From positions 1 through 43,581 of the forward strand of contig JAGAYN010000055.1 of assembly GCA_017940465.1 (NCBI GenBank): a DNA stretch of 43,581 nt, in the 5' to 3' direction. How positions within the stretch are numbered: position 1 is the first letter of the stretch; each line of letters opens with the position of its first letter. The position numbers and the translations under genes were made by a program. Of the stretch, positions 32,932 through 42,001 are shown one piece after another. This DNA is from Bacteroidales bacterium. GTDB lineage: Bacteria > Bacteroidota > Bacteroidia > Bacteroidales > P3. Under the pieces are notes generated by a model. The model saw only the letters and a program-made list of their open reading frames with translations, was not told the DNA's origin and made no database searches.

Positions 32932-33852
32932 TTACTTGTTGACTTGGAACTTCTTGTTGCCGGTCTTGAAGAAGTCGGCAATCTGCTCGGCGGCGGCGAT
33001 GCCGGCGTTGATGTTGGCCTCTTCGGTCTGGGCACCCATCTTCTTGGGGGTAGCGAAGTAGCGGCCCTCGAAGGCGCGGAAGTCGGCATCGGCATCGGGC
33101 ATGATGTCGGTGATGTACTTCAGGTCGGTGCGCTCGGCCATGAGCTTGCAGAGGCCGGCCTCGTCGATGACCTCCTTGCGGGCGCTGTTCACCAGGATGC
33201 CGCCCTTGGGCATCTTGCCCACGAGGTCGTGGTTGATGCTCTGCTTGGTCTCGGCGGTGGCGGGGATGTGCAGCGAGACGATGTCGCACTGCTCGAAGAG
33301 GGCCTGCTGGTTGGCCACGGCCTTGGCCATGCCGCTCTGGTTGATCTGGTCGGCGGTGAGGAAAGCGTCGTAGGCATAGACATCCATGCCGAAGCCCTTG
33401 GCGATGCGGGCTACGTTGCGTCCCACGTTGCCGAAGGCGAGGATACCCAGCTTCTTGCCCATCAGCTCGGAACCGCTCTTGCCGTTGTAGAAGTTGCGGA
33501 CGGCATAGACGAGCATGCCCATGACCAGCTCGGCCACGGCGTTGGAGTTCTGGCCGGGGGTGTTCATGGCGACGATGCCGCGGGCGGTGCAGGCCTCGAG
33601 GTCGAGGTTGTCGTAGCCGGCGCCGGCGCGGACGACGATTTTGAGGTTCTTGGCGTGGTCGATGACCTCTTTGGTCACCTTGTCGCTGCGCACGATGAGG
33701 GCGTCGGCGTCGGCGACGGCGGCATAGAAGTCGTTCACGTCGGTATATTTCTCGAGGAGGGCGAACTGGTGGCCGTTCTCCTCGACCACTTTCTTGATTC
33801 CATCAACGGCCACCTTGGCGAAGGGTTTCTCCGTTGCTACGAGGATTTTCAT
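32932..33852 (-). CDS. serA: D-3-phosphoglycerate dehydrogenase, short form with Lys at the His position
   Basis: A 306-residue NAD-dependent dehydrogenase for the first step of serine synthesis. The substrate loop VRAGAGYDNLDLEACTARGIVAMNTPGQNSNAVAEL, the NAD fold KLGILAFGNVGRNVARIAKGFGMDVYAYD and the catalytic Arg in VNSARKEVID are present. Where E. coli SerA has the catalytic His (TPHIG), this one has TPKKMGAQTEEAN with Lys. The chain also stops before any ACT domain, so serine feedback is not expected. This matches the short Lys-type enzymes known from Bacteroidales and Entamoeba. It follows serC after a 121-base gap that holds an inverted repeat. Confidence 0.93.
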   Translation of the reverse strand: MKILVATEKPFAKVAVDGIKKVVEENGHQFALLEKYTDVNDFYAAVADADALIVRSDKVTKEVIDHAKNLKIVVRAGAGYDNLDLEACTARGIVAMNTPGQNSNAVAELVMGMLVYAVRNFYNGKSGSELMGKKLGILAFGNVGRNVARIAKGFGMDVYAYDAFLTADQINQSGMAKAVANQQALFEQCDIVSLHIPATAETKQSINHDLVGKMPKGGILVNSARKEVIDEAGLCKLMAERTDLKYITDIMPDADADFRAFEGRYFATPKKMGAQTEEANINAGIAAAEQIADFFKTGNKKFQVNK

Positions 33853-33903
33853 TTTTTTTCTTGTTTTTAAATATGGATTTCAATTACTTCATGAAGCCAC
33901 GGG

Positions 33904-33953
33904 CATCATTGACATCGTCGGCGATGAAGATTGCTTCGGGGATGTCAATGATG
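33904..33953. repeat. Intercistronic inverted repeat between serC and serA
   Basis: CATCATTGACATC (33904-33916) and GATGTCAATGATG (33941-33953) are perfect 13-bp reverse complements around a 24-base loop. The loop has its own small hairpin (GAAG-ATTG-CTTC). The sequence AAGATTGCTT also recurs directly at 33965. It could control serA expression relative to serC by mRNA processing or stabilisation. Confidence 0.8.
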
Positions 33954-33973
33954 TCCCTGGCGTCAAGATTGCT

Positions 33974-35074
33974 TTACTTGTTGGCTTTCTCGAAGTCCTG
34001 CATGCACTGGACGAGGGCCTCGACGGCCTCGATGGGGCAGGCATTGTAGAGGCTGGCGCGGAAGCCGCCGACCGAGCGGTGGCCCTTGATGCCGACCATG
34101 CCGCGTTCCTTGGCGAAGGCCATGAAGGCATCCTGCTTGTCCTCGCGGCCGGGGGCCATGACGAAGCAGTGGTTCATGATGGAGCGGTCCTCCTTCTCGG
34201 CGGTGCCGATGAACATGGAGTTGCGGTCGATCTCGTCGTAGAGCAGGTTGGACTTCTTGACGTTGATCTTGTTCATCTCGGTGAGGCCACCCAGTTCCTT
34301 GACCCACTTCAGGGTCTCGTACATCATGAAGATGTTGATCACCGGGGGAGTGTTGAACATGGAGATGTTCTTGTCCTCCTCGGCGGCGTGGGTGCGGTAG
34401 TCCACCATCGTGGGCAGGGGGTTCATGTACTGGCGGTCGGTGATCTTGCCGAGGATATCCTTACGGACGATGACGAAGGTAACACCGGCAGGGCCGACGT
34501 TCTTCTGGGCGCCGCCGTAGATGAGGCCGTACTTCTTCACGTCGACGGGACGGCTCATGATGTCGGAGCTCATGTCGGCTACCAGCATGACGGGGCAGTC
34601 CATGTCGTGCTTGATTTCGGTGCCGTAGATGGTGTTGTTGGTGGTGATGTGGAAGTAGTCGGCATCGGTGGGGATGGTGTAGCCCTTGGGGATGTAGCTG
34701 TAGGTCTTGTCCTCGCTGTTGGCCACGATGTCGACCTGGCCGAAGAGCTTGGCCTCTTTGGCGGCCTTCTTGGCCCAGACGCCGGTCTGGAGGTAGGCGG
34801 CCTTCTTGTTGAGCAAGTTGGCGGGCACGGCCATGAACTGGGTGCTGGCGCCGCCGCCGAGGAAGAGCACCTCGTATTCGGCGGGGATGCCGAGCAGGTC
34901 GCGCCACAGCTGGCGGGTATCGGCCATCAGTTTCTCCCAGCCGGGGGTGCGGTGGCTGATCTCGGCGATGCCGATACCGGTGTTGTCAAAGTCGTGGAGG
35001 GCCTTGATGGTGTTCTCGATGGCCTGCTTGGGCAGGACGCAGGGACCTGCGTTGAAATTATAGGCTGTTTTCAT
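33974..35074 (-). CDS. serC: Phosphoserine aminotransferase
   Basis: A 366-residue PLP aminotransferase for the second step of serine synthesis (3-phosphohydroxypyruvate to phosphoserine) and for pyridoxal phosphate synthesis. The PLP lysine is Lys191 in IYGGAQKNVGPAG. Start NFNAGPCVLPKQAIE, GGGASTQFMAVPANLL near 73-88 and HRSVGGFRASLYNA near the end are hallmark segments. It is the first gene of the serC-serA-ATP-grasp run, with a promoter about 70 bases upstream. A curious detail: reading past its TAA in frame gives an open stretch of 29 codons (DARDIIDIPEAIFIADD...) that covers the intercistronic inverted repeat. Confidence 0.97.
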   Translation of the reverse strand: MKTAYNFNAGPCVLPKQAIENTIKALHDFDNTGIGIAEISHRTPGWEKLMADTRQLWRDLLGIPAEYEVLFLGGGASTQFMAVPANLLNKKAAYLQTGVWAKKAAKEAKLFGQVDIVANSEDKTYSYIPKGYTIPTDADYFHITTNNTIYGTEIKHDMDCPVMLVADMSSDIMSRPVDVKKYGLIYGGAQKNVGPAGVTFVIVRKDILGKITDRQYMNPLPTMVDYRTHAAEEDKNISMFNTPPVINIFMMYETLKWVKELGGLTEMNKINVKKSNLLYDEIDRNSMFIGTAEKEDRSIMNHCFVMAPGREDKQDAFMAFAKERGMVGIKGHRSVGGFRASLYNACPIEAVEALVQCMQDFEKANK

Positions 35075-35143
35075 TTTGTTTTATTGTTTAAAAGGTTTAT
35101 TTTTAATTAATTATACAATAAATCCACTTCTCTTGTACGGCAA

Positions 35144-35173
35144 CAAAAATAGGAAAAAAAAACAATACGCAAA
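35144..35173 (-). promoter_or_regulatory. Promoter of the serC operon
   Basis: On the minus strand TTTG (35173-35170), an 18-base T-rich spacer and TATTTTTG (35151-35144). The leader to the ATG at 35074 is about 65 bases. No gene is seen in 35075-35491; the rest holds an 11-bp array and the tpiA upstream region. Confidence 0.65.
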
Positions 35174-35320
35174 AAAAAACTTCATCCTTGCGCCACTTTT
35201 CTTCTCCGAGACGTCCCGAGGGGGCCGCCCCCACCCCGGTGCGGCAGCGGCGCAGGGCCGCCGGAAGTCCGATGCAGGGACGCTTATTCCGTGTTCGTTC
35301 ACCGTAAGTTCTACGCTTTA

Positions 35321-35400
35321 AAAGCGGAGAAATAGCGGAGAAATACCGAAGAAATAGCGGAGAACTGTCGGAGAACTGACGGCCCGGGTCCGGAACTGCG
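35321..35400. repeat. 11-bp tandem array upstream of tpiA, 7 units (AGCGGAGAAAT)
   Basis: The core CGGAG or close variants recur at 35325, 35336, 35347, 35358, 35369, 35380 and 35391, every step exactly 11 bp. Units drift from AGCGGAGAAAT to GTCGGAGAACT. Confidence 0.9.
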
Positions 35401-35491
35401 GCGCGCCGGAGGGCATTTTTTTTCGGACCGATATACTATTCCGCTCCGTCGCGCGTTACATAGGGTATTTAACTTTAACACCTAAAAAACA

Positions 35492-36252
<761 letters not shown>

Positions 36253-36253
<1 letters not shown>

Positions 36254-37494
36254 TGTCCTACGAGCGCTTTCTCTCAGCCCGCATCCTGCCGCGCAAGGAT
36301 ACAGGCGGCGGCTTCTCGGGGCCGCTGTCGGTCATCGCCGTGGCAGGCATCGCGCTGGGCGTGGCGGTCATGGTGATGGCCGTCAGCATCCTGCGCGGCT
36401 TCCAGGGCGAGATAGCCTCCAAGGTGGCCGGCTTCGGCAGCCACATCACCATCGCCTCCTACACCAACGCGCCCGACTACCAGGACAGCCCCGTGCTGCT
36501 CGACAGCGCCCTGCTGGCGCGCATCGCCGCCATCCCCGGCGTGCGCCACGTGCAGCCCTCCGCCACCAAGGGCGGCATGGTGAAGACCGCCGACCAGATC
36601 CACGGCATACTCCTCCACGGCATCGCGCCGCAGACCGACACCGCCTTCCTCGCCTCCTGCCTCAAGGTGGGACGCATGCCGCAGGTGGCCGGCGGCGACG
36701 CCGCCGGCACCGAGGTGATGGTCTCGTCCGTGGTGGCCGCCAAACTGCGACTGACCGTGGGCGACAAGCTCCGCACCTACTTCTGGCACGACGGCGCCGC
36801 ACGCGCACGCGCCTTCACCATCTGCGGCATCTACAGCACCGACATGGCCGAACTGGACGATCACTACATCGTGGGCGACCTGCGCCAGGTGCAGCGCCTC
36901 AACGGATGGCCGGAAGTGGACGGCCAGCGGCCCGTGGGATGCTACGAAGTGCTGGTGGACGACTTCGGCCAACTGGACGCCACCGCCCGCCGCCTGCTGG
37001 AACAGCTGCCCTACGACCTCACCCTCCGCACCGTCAAGGAGGCCAACCCCGCCCTCTTCTCCTGGCTGGGCCTGCTGGACAGCAGCGTGGCCCTCCTGCT
37101 GGCACTGATGTGCGTGGTGAGCGCCGTCACCATCGTCTCCGCCCTGCTCATCATGATCTTCGAGAAGAGCGCCACCATAGGCATCCTCAAAACCCTCGGC
37201 GCCACCGACCGCTCTGTGCGCCGCATCTTCCTGCTGAAAGGACTGCGCCTGGTGGCCCTGGGCATCGTGGCGGGCGACCTCGCCGCCCTGGCCCTGGCCC
37301 TGGCCCAGCGCCAGTGGGGGCTGGTGCGGCTCGACCCCGAGAGCTACTCCATGAGCCTCATGCCCGTCGAACTCAACGGGGCCACCTTCCTCCTGGTCAG
37401 CCTCGGCGCCCTGGCCGCCTGCCTCCTGGCCCTGCTGCTGCCCCTGGCCGGCATCGCACGCATCACACCCGCCAAAACCATACGCACGGAATGA
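36253..37494 (+). CDS. LolC/LolE-type ABC transporter permease
   Basis: A 413-residue inner-membrane permease of the MacB/FtsX superfamily. An N-terminal helix (about 25-47: LSVIAVAGIALGVAVMVMAVSILRGF) is followed by a large periplasmic MacB-like domain (about 50-260). Three helices form the FtsX core (from about 273: VALLLALMCVVSAVTIVSALLIMIFEKSATIGILKTLGATDRSVRRIFL; then LVALGIVAGDLAALALALAQ; then FLLVSLGALAACLLALLLPLAGI). The layout matches LolC/E, which release lipoproteins from the inner membrane; many lipoproteins are encoded nearby. No ATPase gene is adjacent. It is coupled to tpiA and to the downstream kinase (ATGA overlap). Confidence 0.9.
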
Positions 37495-38972
37495 AGACAC
37501 AGGTGAAGATAACGCTGATGGCCCTGCTGCTGGCACTCTCGCTGGTGGCCCTGTGGCAGGTGCAGAAAGTGGCGCACGAGGTGCGCCTGGGCGAGGAGGC
37601 CAAGATACGCCTCTGGGCCAACGCCATCAGCCAGCGCAACCAGATGGCCGACGCCACGCGTGAATTCTTCGAACAGGCCACCCTCGACGAGCACCGCAAG
37701 CTGCGCCTCTACACCGACATCCTGCAGTCGTTCAACGACCCGGACCAGACTACCGACCTGCGCTTCAGCCTGGCATATATACATTATATAGTAGACTCCG
37801 CACACACCCCCATCATCATCACCACAGCCACCGACTCCCTCATCACCGTGCCGCAGGAGCTGGCCGGACAGAAACTGGAGGGCGACCTGCTGGCGGAGTA
37901 CTCGCACAACCCGCCCTTCCACTACCGCATCTGGGGCATGCCCATGGCGCTGTACTACAAAGAGTCGCAGTACTACACACAGCTGCGCCAGGTGCTGGAG
38001 GGCTACACGCGCTCGTTCCTGACCGACATCACGGCCAACTCGGTGCCGGTGCTGATTGTGGACAGCTCGCGCCGGCAACTGCTGGCCCTGGGCAACATCG
38101 ACTCCAGCGAGGTGGACACCCCCGCCAAGCTGCAGCGACGGCTGGAGGCCACGGAGCGGTCCAACACGCCCGTGCAAATCACGCTCCCCTCGGGAAACAG
38201 GGCCTACGTCTACTACGAGAAGTCGCCCCTGCTGCGCACCCTCCGCTGGGTGCCCACGCTCTACCTCTTCATCGCCCTGGTGCTCCTCATCACCGGCTAC
38301 CTCTTCTTCCGCACGGCACACACTATGGAGCAGAACCGCATCTGGGTGGGCCTGGCCAAGGAGACGGCACACCAGCTGGGCACACCCATCAGCTCGCTCT
38401 CGGGATGGCTGGAGTATCTGCGCGGAAAGGAGTTCACACCGCAGTACGCCACCGAGGTGGAGAAGGACCTGCGGCGGCTGGGCACCATCACCCAACGCTT
38501 CTCCAAGATAGGCTCGGTGCCCGAACTGCAGGACACCAACGTACGCGAGACCGTGGAGCAGGCCGTGCAGTACCTCGAGGGACGCACCTCCAGGAAGATA
38601 CACTACACCGTCTCCTTCCCCGACGACCAGCCCTTCATCGCCCCGCTGAACGGGCACCTCTTCGAGTGGGTCATCGAGAACCTCTGCCGCAACGCCGCCG
38701 ACGCCATGGACGGCGCAGGCACCATCACCATAGTGGGCTCGCAGGACACACGCCACATCTACCTCGACATCAGCGACACCGGACGCGGCATGAGCCCGTC
38801 GGTGCAGAAGCACATCTTCGACAGCGGCTTCACCACCAAGGCCCGCGGCTGGGGCCTGGGGCTCCCGCTGGCGCGGCGCATCATCAACCAGTACCACCGC
38901 GGACGGCTCTACCTCAAGTACTCCGTCCCCGGACAGGGCAGCTGTTTCCGCATCGTGCTGCGCAAAAAATAG
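37491..38972 (+). CDS. Membrane sensor histidine kinase
   Basis: A 493-residue histidine kinase. Two membrane helices (about 7-23 and 253-273) frame a periplasmic sensor region of about 225 residues, with no HAMP or PAS domain recognised. The dimerisation/phosphoacceptor segment is LAKETAHQLGTPISSLSGWLEYL with His294. The ATPase domain shows the N box (ENLCRNAADAM, near 396), DTGRGM, FDSGFTTK and GWGLGLPLARRI. This HQLGTP group is common in Bacteroidota. No response regulator is in the window, so it is an orphan here; the partner must be elsewhere. The start overlaps the permease stop by four bases. Confidence 0.93.
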   Translation: MKTQVKITLMALLLALSLVALWQVQKVAHEVRLGEEAKIRLWANAISQRNQMADATREFFEQATLDEHRKLRLYTDILQSFNDPDQTTDLRFSLAYIHYIVDSAHTPIIITTATDSLITVPQELAGQKLEGDLLAEYSHNPPFHYRIWGMPMALYYKESQYYTQLRQVLEGYTRSFLTDITANSVPVLIVDSSRRQLLALGNIDSSEVDTPAKLQRRLEATERSNTPVQITLPSGNRAYVYYEKSPLLRTLRWVPTLYLFIALVLLITGYLFFRTAHTMEQNRIWVGLAKETAHQLGTPISSLSGWLEYLRGKEFTPQYATEVEKDLRRLGTITQRFSKIGSVPELQDTNVRETVEQAVQYLEGRTSRKIHYTVSFPDDQPFIAPLNGHLFEWVIENLCRNAADAMDGAGTITIVGSQDTRHIYLDISDTGRGMSPSVQKHIFDSGFTTKARGWGLGLPLARRIINQYHRGRLYLKYSVPGQGSCFRIVLRKK

Positions 38973-39049
38973 CCCCACAGGGCATCCCACACAATAATTC
39001 ACCCCCACACATCGTTACACAACATCAGAACAACAACCAACACAACGCA

Positions 39050-40564
39050 ATGGCAAATCAAGACGACATCTTCAAAAAGGTAGTGGCTCACGCCAAAGAA
39101 TACGGCTTCATCTTCCCCAGTTCGGAGATCTACGACGGCCTCGCGGCGGTCTACGACTACGGCCAGCTCGGCGTCGAGCTGAAGAACAACATCAAGCAGT
39201 ACTGGTGGCGCTCCATGGTACAGATGCACGAGAACATAGTGGGTCTGGACAGCGCCATCTTCATGCACCCGCGCATCTGGAAGGCCAGCGGGCACGTGGA
39301 CGCCTTCAACGACCCCCTCATCGACAACAAGGACAGCAAGAAACGCTACCGTGCCGATGTCCTCATCGAGGACCACATCGGCAAAATCGAGGACAAAATC
39401 GACAAAGAGGTCGAGAAGGCGCGCAAACGCTTCGGCGACGCCTTCGACGAAGCCCAGTTCCGCTCCACCAACGCCCGCGTCCTGGAGCACCAGCAGAAGA
39501 TTGACGACATCCGCAACCGCTTCGCCGCCCTGATGAATGCGGGCGACCTGGACGGGCTCAAACAACTCATTCTCGACCTGGAGATTGTCTGCCCCGTCAG
39601 CGGCACGCGCAACTGGACCGATGTGCGCCAGTTCAATCTGATGTTCGCCACCAAGATGGGATCCGTCATCGACGACAGCGACACCCTCTACCTCCGCCCC
39701 GAGACGGCGCAGGGCATCTTCGTCAACTTCCTCAACGTGCAGAAGAGCGGCCGCATGAAGGTCCCCTTCGGCATCGCGCAGATTGGCAAAGCCTTCCGCA
39801 ACGAGATTGTGGCCCGCCAGTTCATATTCCGCATGAGGGAGTTCGAGCAGATGGAGATGCAGTTCTTCGTGCGGCCCGGCACCGAGCTGGAATGGTTCCG
39901 CTACTGGAAGGAGGAGCGCCTCAAATGGCACCTCGCCCTCGGCATCCCCGAGGAGTGCTACCGCTACCACGACCACGAGAAGCTGGCCCATTACGCCAAC
40001 GCCGCCACCGACATCGAATTCCGCTTCCCCTTCGGCTTCAAGGAGCTGGAGGGCATCCACAGCCGCACCGACTTCGACCTCTCGCGCCACAGCGAATTCA
40101 GCGGCAAGAAACTGCAGTATTTCGACAGTGAACTCAACGAGAGCTACACGCCCTACGTCATCGAGACCTCCATCGGCGTCGACCGCACCTTCCTGGCCGT
40201 CTTCAGCCATGCCCTGAAAGAGGAGGCGTTGGAGGATGGCAGCACGCGCACGGTGCTCTCGCTGCCCGCCCGCCTGGCGCCCTACAAGGCCGCCGTGCTC
40301 CCGCTGGTGAAGAAGGACGGCCTGCCCGAGAAGGCACGCGAGATCATGGACCTGCTCAAGCAGGACCTCATGGTGCAGTACGACGAGAAGGACGCCATCG
40401 GCCGCCGCTACCGCCGCCAGGACGCCATCGGCACCCCGTTCTGCATCACCGTGGACAGCGAAACCCTCGCCGACAACGCCGTCACCGTGCGCCACCGCGA
40501 CACCATGCAGCAGGAACGCGTCGCCATCGACCGGCTGCCGGCCTACCTCAAGGCACAGCTCTGA
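39050..40564 (+). CDS. glyS: Glycyl-tRNA synthetase (dimeric type)
   Basis: A 504-residue class II synthetase of the single-chain alpha2 type (also called glyQS) that charges tRNA-Gly. Typical segments: GFIFPSSEIYDGLAAVYDYGQLGVELKNNIK near the start, LRPETAQGIFVNF from residue 215, GIAQIGKAFRNEI (motif 2) and SIGVDRTFLAVF (motif 3). The anticodon-binding domain is at the end (RLAPYKAAVLPLVKKDG...). A helical insertion at about 100-165 (KIEDKIDKEVEKARKRFGDAFDEAQF) is usual in Bacteroidales. ATG 39050 is preceded by a short A/C-rich leader 77 bases after the kinase gene. Confidence 0.97.
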   Translation: MANQDDIFKKVVAHAKEYGFIFPSSEIYDGLAAVYDYGQLGVELKNNIKQYWWRSMVQMHENIVGLDSAIFMHPRIWKASGHVDAFNDPLIDNKDSKKRYRADVLIEDHIGKIEDKIDKEVEKARKRFGDAFDEAQFRSTNARVLEHQQKIDDIRNRFAALMNAGDLDGLKQLILDLEIVCPVSGTRNWTDVRQFNLMFATKMGSVIDDSDTLYLRPETAQGIFVNFLNVQKSGRMKVPFGIAQIGKAFRNEIVARQFIFRMREFEQMEMQFFVRPGTELEWFRYWKEERLKWHLALGIPEECYRYHDHEKLAHYANAATDIEFRFPFGFKELEGIHSRTDFDLSRHSEFSGKKLQYFDSELNESYTPYVIETSIGVDRTFLAVFSHALKEEALEDGSTRTVLSLPARLAPYKAAVLPLVKKDGLPEKAREIMDLLKQDLMVQYDEKDAIGRRYRRQDAIGTPFCITVDSETLADNAVTVRHRDTMQQERVAIDRLPAYLKAQL

Positions 40565-40566
40565 CT

Positions 40567-40595
40567 ATGAGGCGGTAAGTAAAAAAAAGCCTCAT
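40567..40595 (+). terminator. Weak hairpin after glyS
   Basis: ATGAGGC (40567-40573) pairs with GCCTCAT (40589-40595) around a 15-base A-rich loop. The T-run is poor, so termination is uncertain. Confidence 0.4.
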
Positions 40596-40610
40596 TTCGG
40601 AAAAAAGTTG

Positions 40611-40618
40611 TATCTTTG
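40611..40618 (+). promoter_or_regulatory. -7 element TATCTTTG for the WG-repeat/pyrC genes
   Basis: TATCTTTG followed by C lies 27 bases before the ATG at 40646, giving a short leader. A good TTTG box upstream is not apparent. Confidence 0.7.
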
Positions 40619-40645
40619 CACTTTGATTTGAAACACAAACCAGTG

Positions 40646-41998
40646 ATGAAACGCATCCCCATAATCCTCCTCACCGCGCTGCTCGCCCTGTGCGCGGCAC
40701 AGGCGCAGACGCCTGCGTACGAGAGTTCTACGCAGAAATTCGGCTACAAAGGCGACAACGGCGCATGGCGCATCAACCCCCAATTCCAGCGCGCCGGTGC
40801 CTTCGAGGGCGGCGCCCGCAAGTGGGCCGCCGTGAAGCTCGACGGCCGCTGGGGCATCATCGACATCGACGGCAACCTTGTGTGCCGCAACGTGTTCGAG
40901 GACAAGGAGGTGGCCCGCGAGGCGGCCCATGAATGGGAGATTATGAGCGAGCCTGGCAAGTGGATCTACCCCGCCCGCAACCCGGCCGACGGCCGCTGGG
41001 GATACGTGGACTACTACGGCCGCTGGCGGTTCCAGCCCGTCTACGAGGCCGCCAGCCAGCACCAGGGCAAGGACCCGAAGAGCTACGCCACCGTGAAGAA
41101 AGAGGGTCGCTGGGGCTGCATCGACGGGCGCGGAGTGCTGGTCATCAACAACATCTTCCTCCGCCAGGAGCATGCCGTCGAGGCCGGCCAGCAGTGGGCC
41201 ATCGGGCGCAACTACTACAAGTGGCGCATCGCCACCACCCACCCCCAGACCGGACTCTGGGGCTATGCCGACTACCTCGGCCGCTGGGCCGTGCAACCGC
41301 AGTACAGCGATGCCGCCCCCTTCGGCGACAACCACCTCTACGACTACGCGCAGGTCAAGCAGGAAGGCCGCTGGGGCAACATCGGGCGCGACGGCGAGGC
41401 CATCACCACCCCCATCTTCTTCTCGCGCGAAGAGGCGGCCTACGCCTTGCGCCAGTATGAGCATGGGCGCGCGCTGGAAGCCTGGCGCTTCCCCGTTAGC
41501 AACCCCGCCGACGGCAAGTGGGGCTGGGTGGACTGGAGCGGCGAATGGCGCATCCAGCCGCAGTTCGAGGCGGCCTCTCACTTCGCCAACGACACCGGCC
41601 TCTTCGCCACAGCGAAATACGACGGCTACTGGATGGTCATCGGCGACACGGGCGAGTTCCTCTCGCGCAACGTCTTCAACCTCAGCTCCGAGGCATGGAC
41701 GGCGGGCCACGAGTGGGACACCGACCAGGAGTTGGGCCATTGGCTCTACCCCATCATGGACCCCGGCACACAGGCGTGGGGCTACGTGGACTACATGGGC
41801 CAGTGGGTCATCAAGCCCACGCTGGAGGACGCCAAGCTCTTCACCTTCGTCTGGAACGACCGCGTGGCACCAGCCAAGATGGACGGCAAGTGGGGCTGCA
41901 TCGACCACACGGGGCAGTTCGTGGTGAAGAACATCTACAACACCTCCGCCGAGGCCGCCGTGGCCGGCCGCCGCTGGGCCGAGGGAAAGAAGTTCTGA
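40646..41998 (+). CDS. Exported WG-repeat protein
   Basis: A 450-residue protein with a signal peptide (MKRIPIILLTALLALCAAQAQ), started at ATG 40646 rather than the TTG inside the promoter. The body is built of about eleven WG (KWG) repeats, roughly 30-35 residues each: RWGIIDIDGNLV, RWGYVDYYGRWRFQP, RWGCIDGRGVLV, LWGYADYLGRWAVQP, RWGNIGRDGEAI, KWGWVDWSGEWRIQP, AWGYVDYMGQWVIKP and KWGCIDHTGQFVV. They probably form a beta-rich scaffold in the periplasm or on the surface. Two repeat types alternate, GYVDYxGxW and GCIDxxG, implying a paired duplication. Function unknown. pyrC starts three bases after its stop. Confidence 0.9.
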   Translation: MKRIPIILLTALLALCAAQAQTPAYESSTQKFGYKGDNGAWRINPQFQRAGAFEGGARKWAAVKLDGRWGIIDIDGNLVCRNVFEDKEVAREAAHEWEIMSEPGKWIYPARNPADGRWGYVDYYGRWRFQPVYEAASQHQGKDPKSYATVKKEGRWGCIDGRGVLVINNIFLRQEHAVEAGQQWAIGRNYYKWRIATTHPQTGLWGYADYLGRWAVQPQYSDAAPFGDNHLYDYAQVKQEGRWGNIGRDGEAITTPIFFSREEAAYALRQYEHGRALEAWRFPVSNPADGKWGWVDWSGEWRIQPQFEAASHFANDTGLFATAKYDGYWMVIGDTGEFLSRNVFNLSSEAWTAGHEWDTDQELGHWLYPIMDPGTQAWGYVDYMGQWVIKPTLEDAKLFTFVWNDRVAPAKMDGKWGCIDHTGQFVVKNIYNTSAEAAVAGRRWAEGKKF

Positions 41999-42001
41999 CG
42001 C

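Noticed and set aside
32930-33289. Upstream extension of the ATP-grasp gene into serA
   Set aside because: The extra residues are an out-of-frame reading of serA; the Met at 32929 begins the recognisable protein.
35111-35302. 63-codon minus-strand ORF in the serC-tpiA gap
   Set aside because: It overlaps the serC promoter, and its composition follows poly-A/T and C-rich DNA. No family is recognised.
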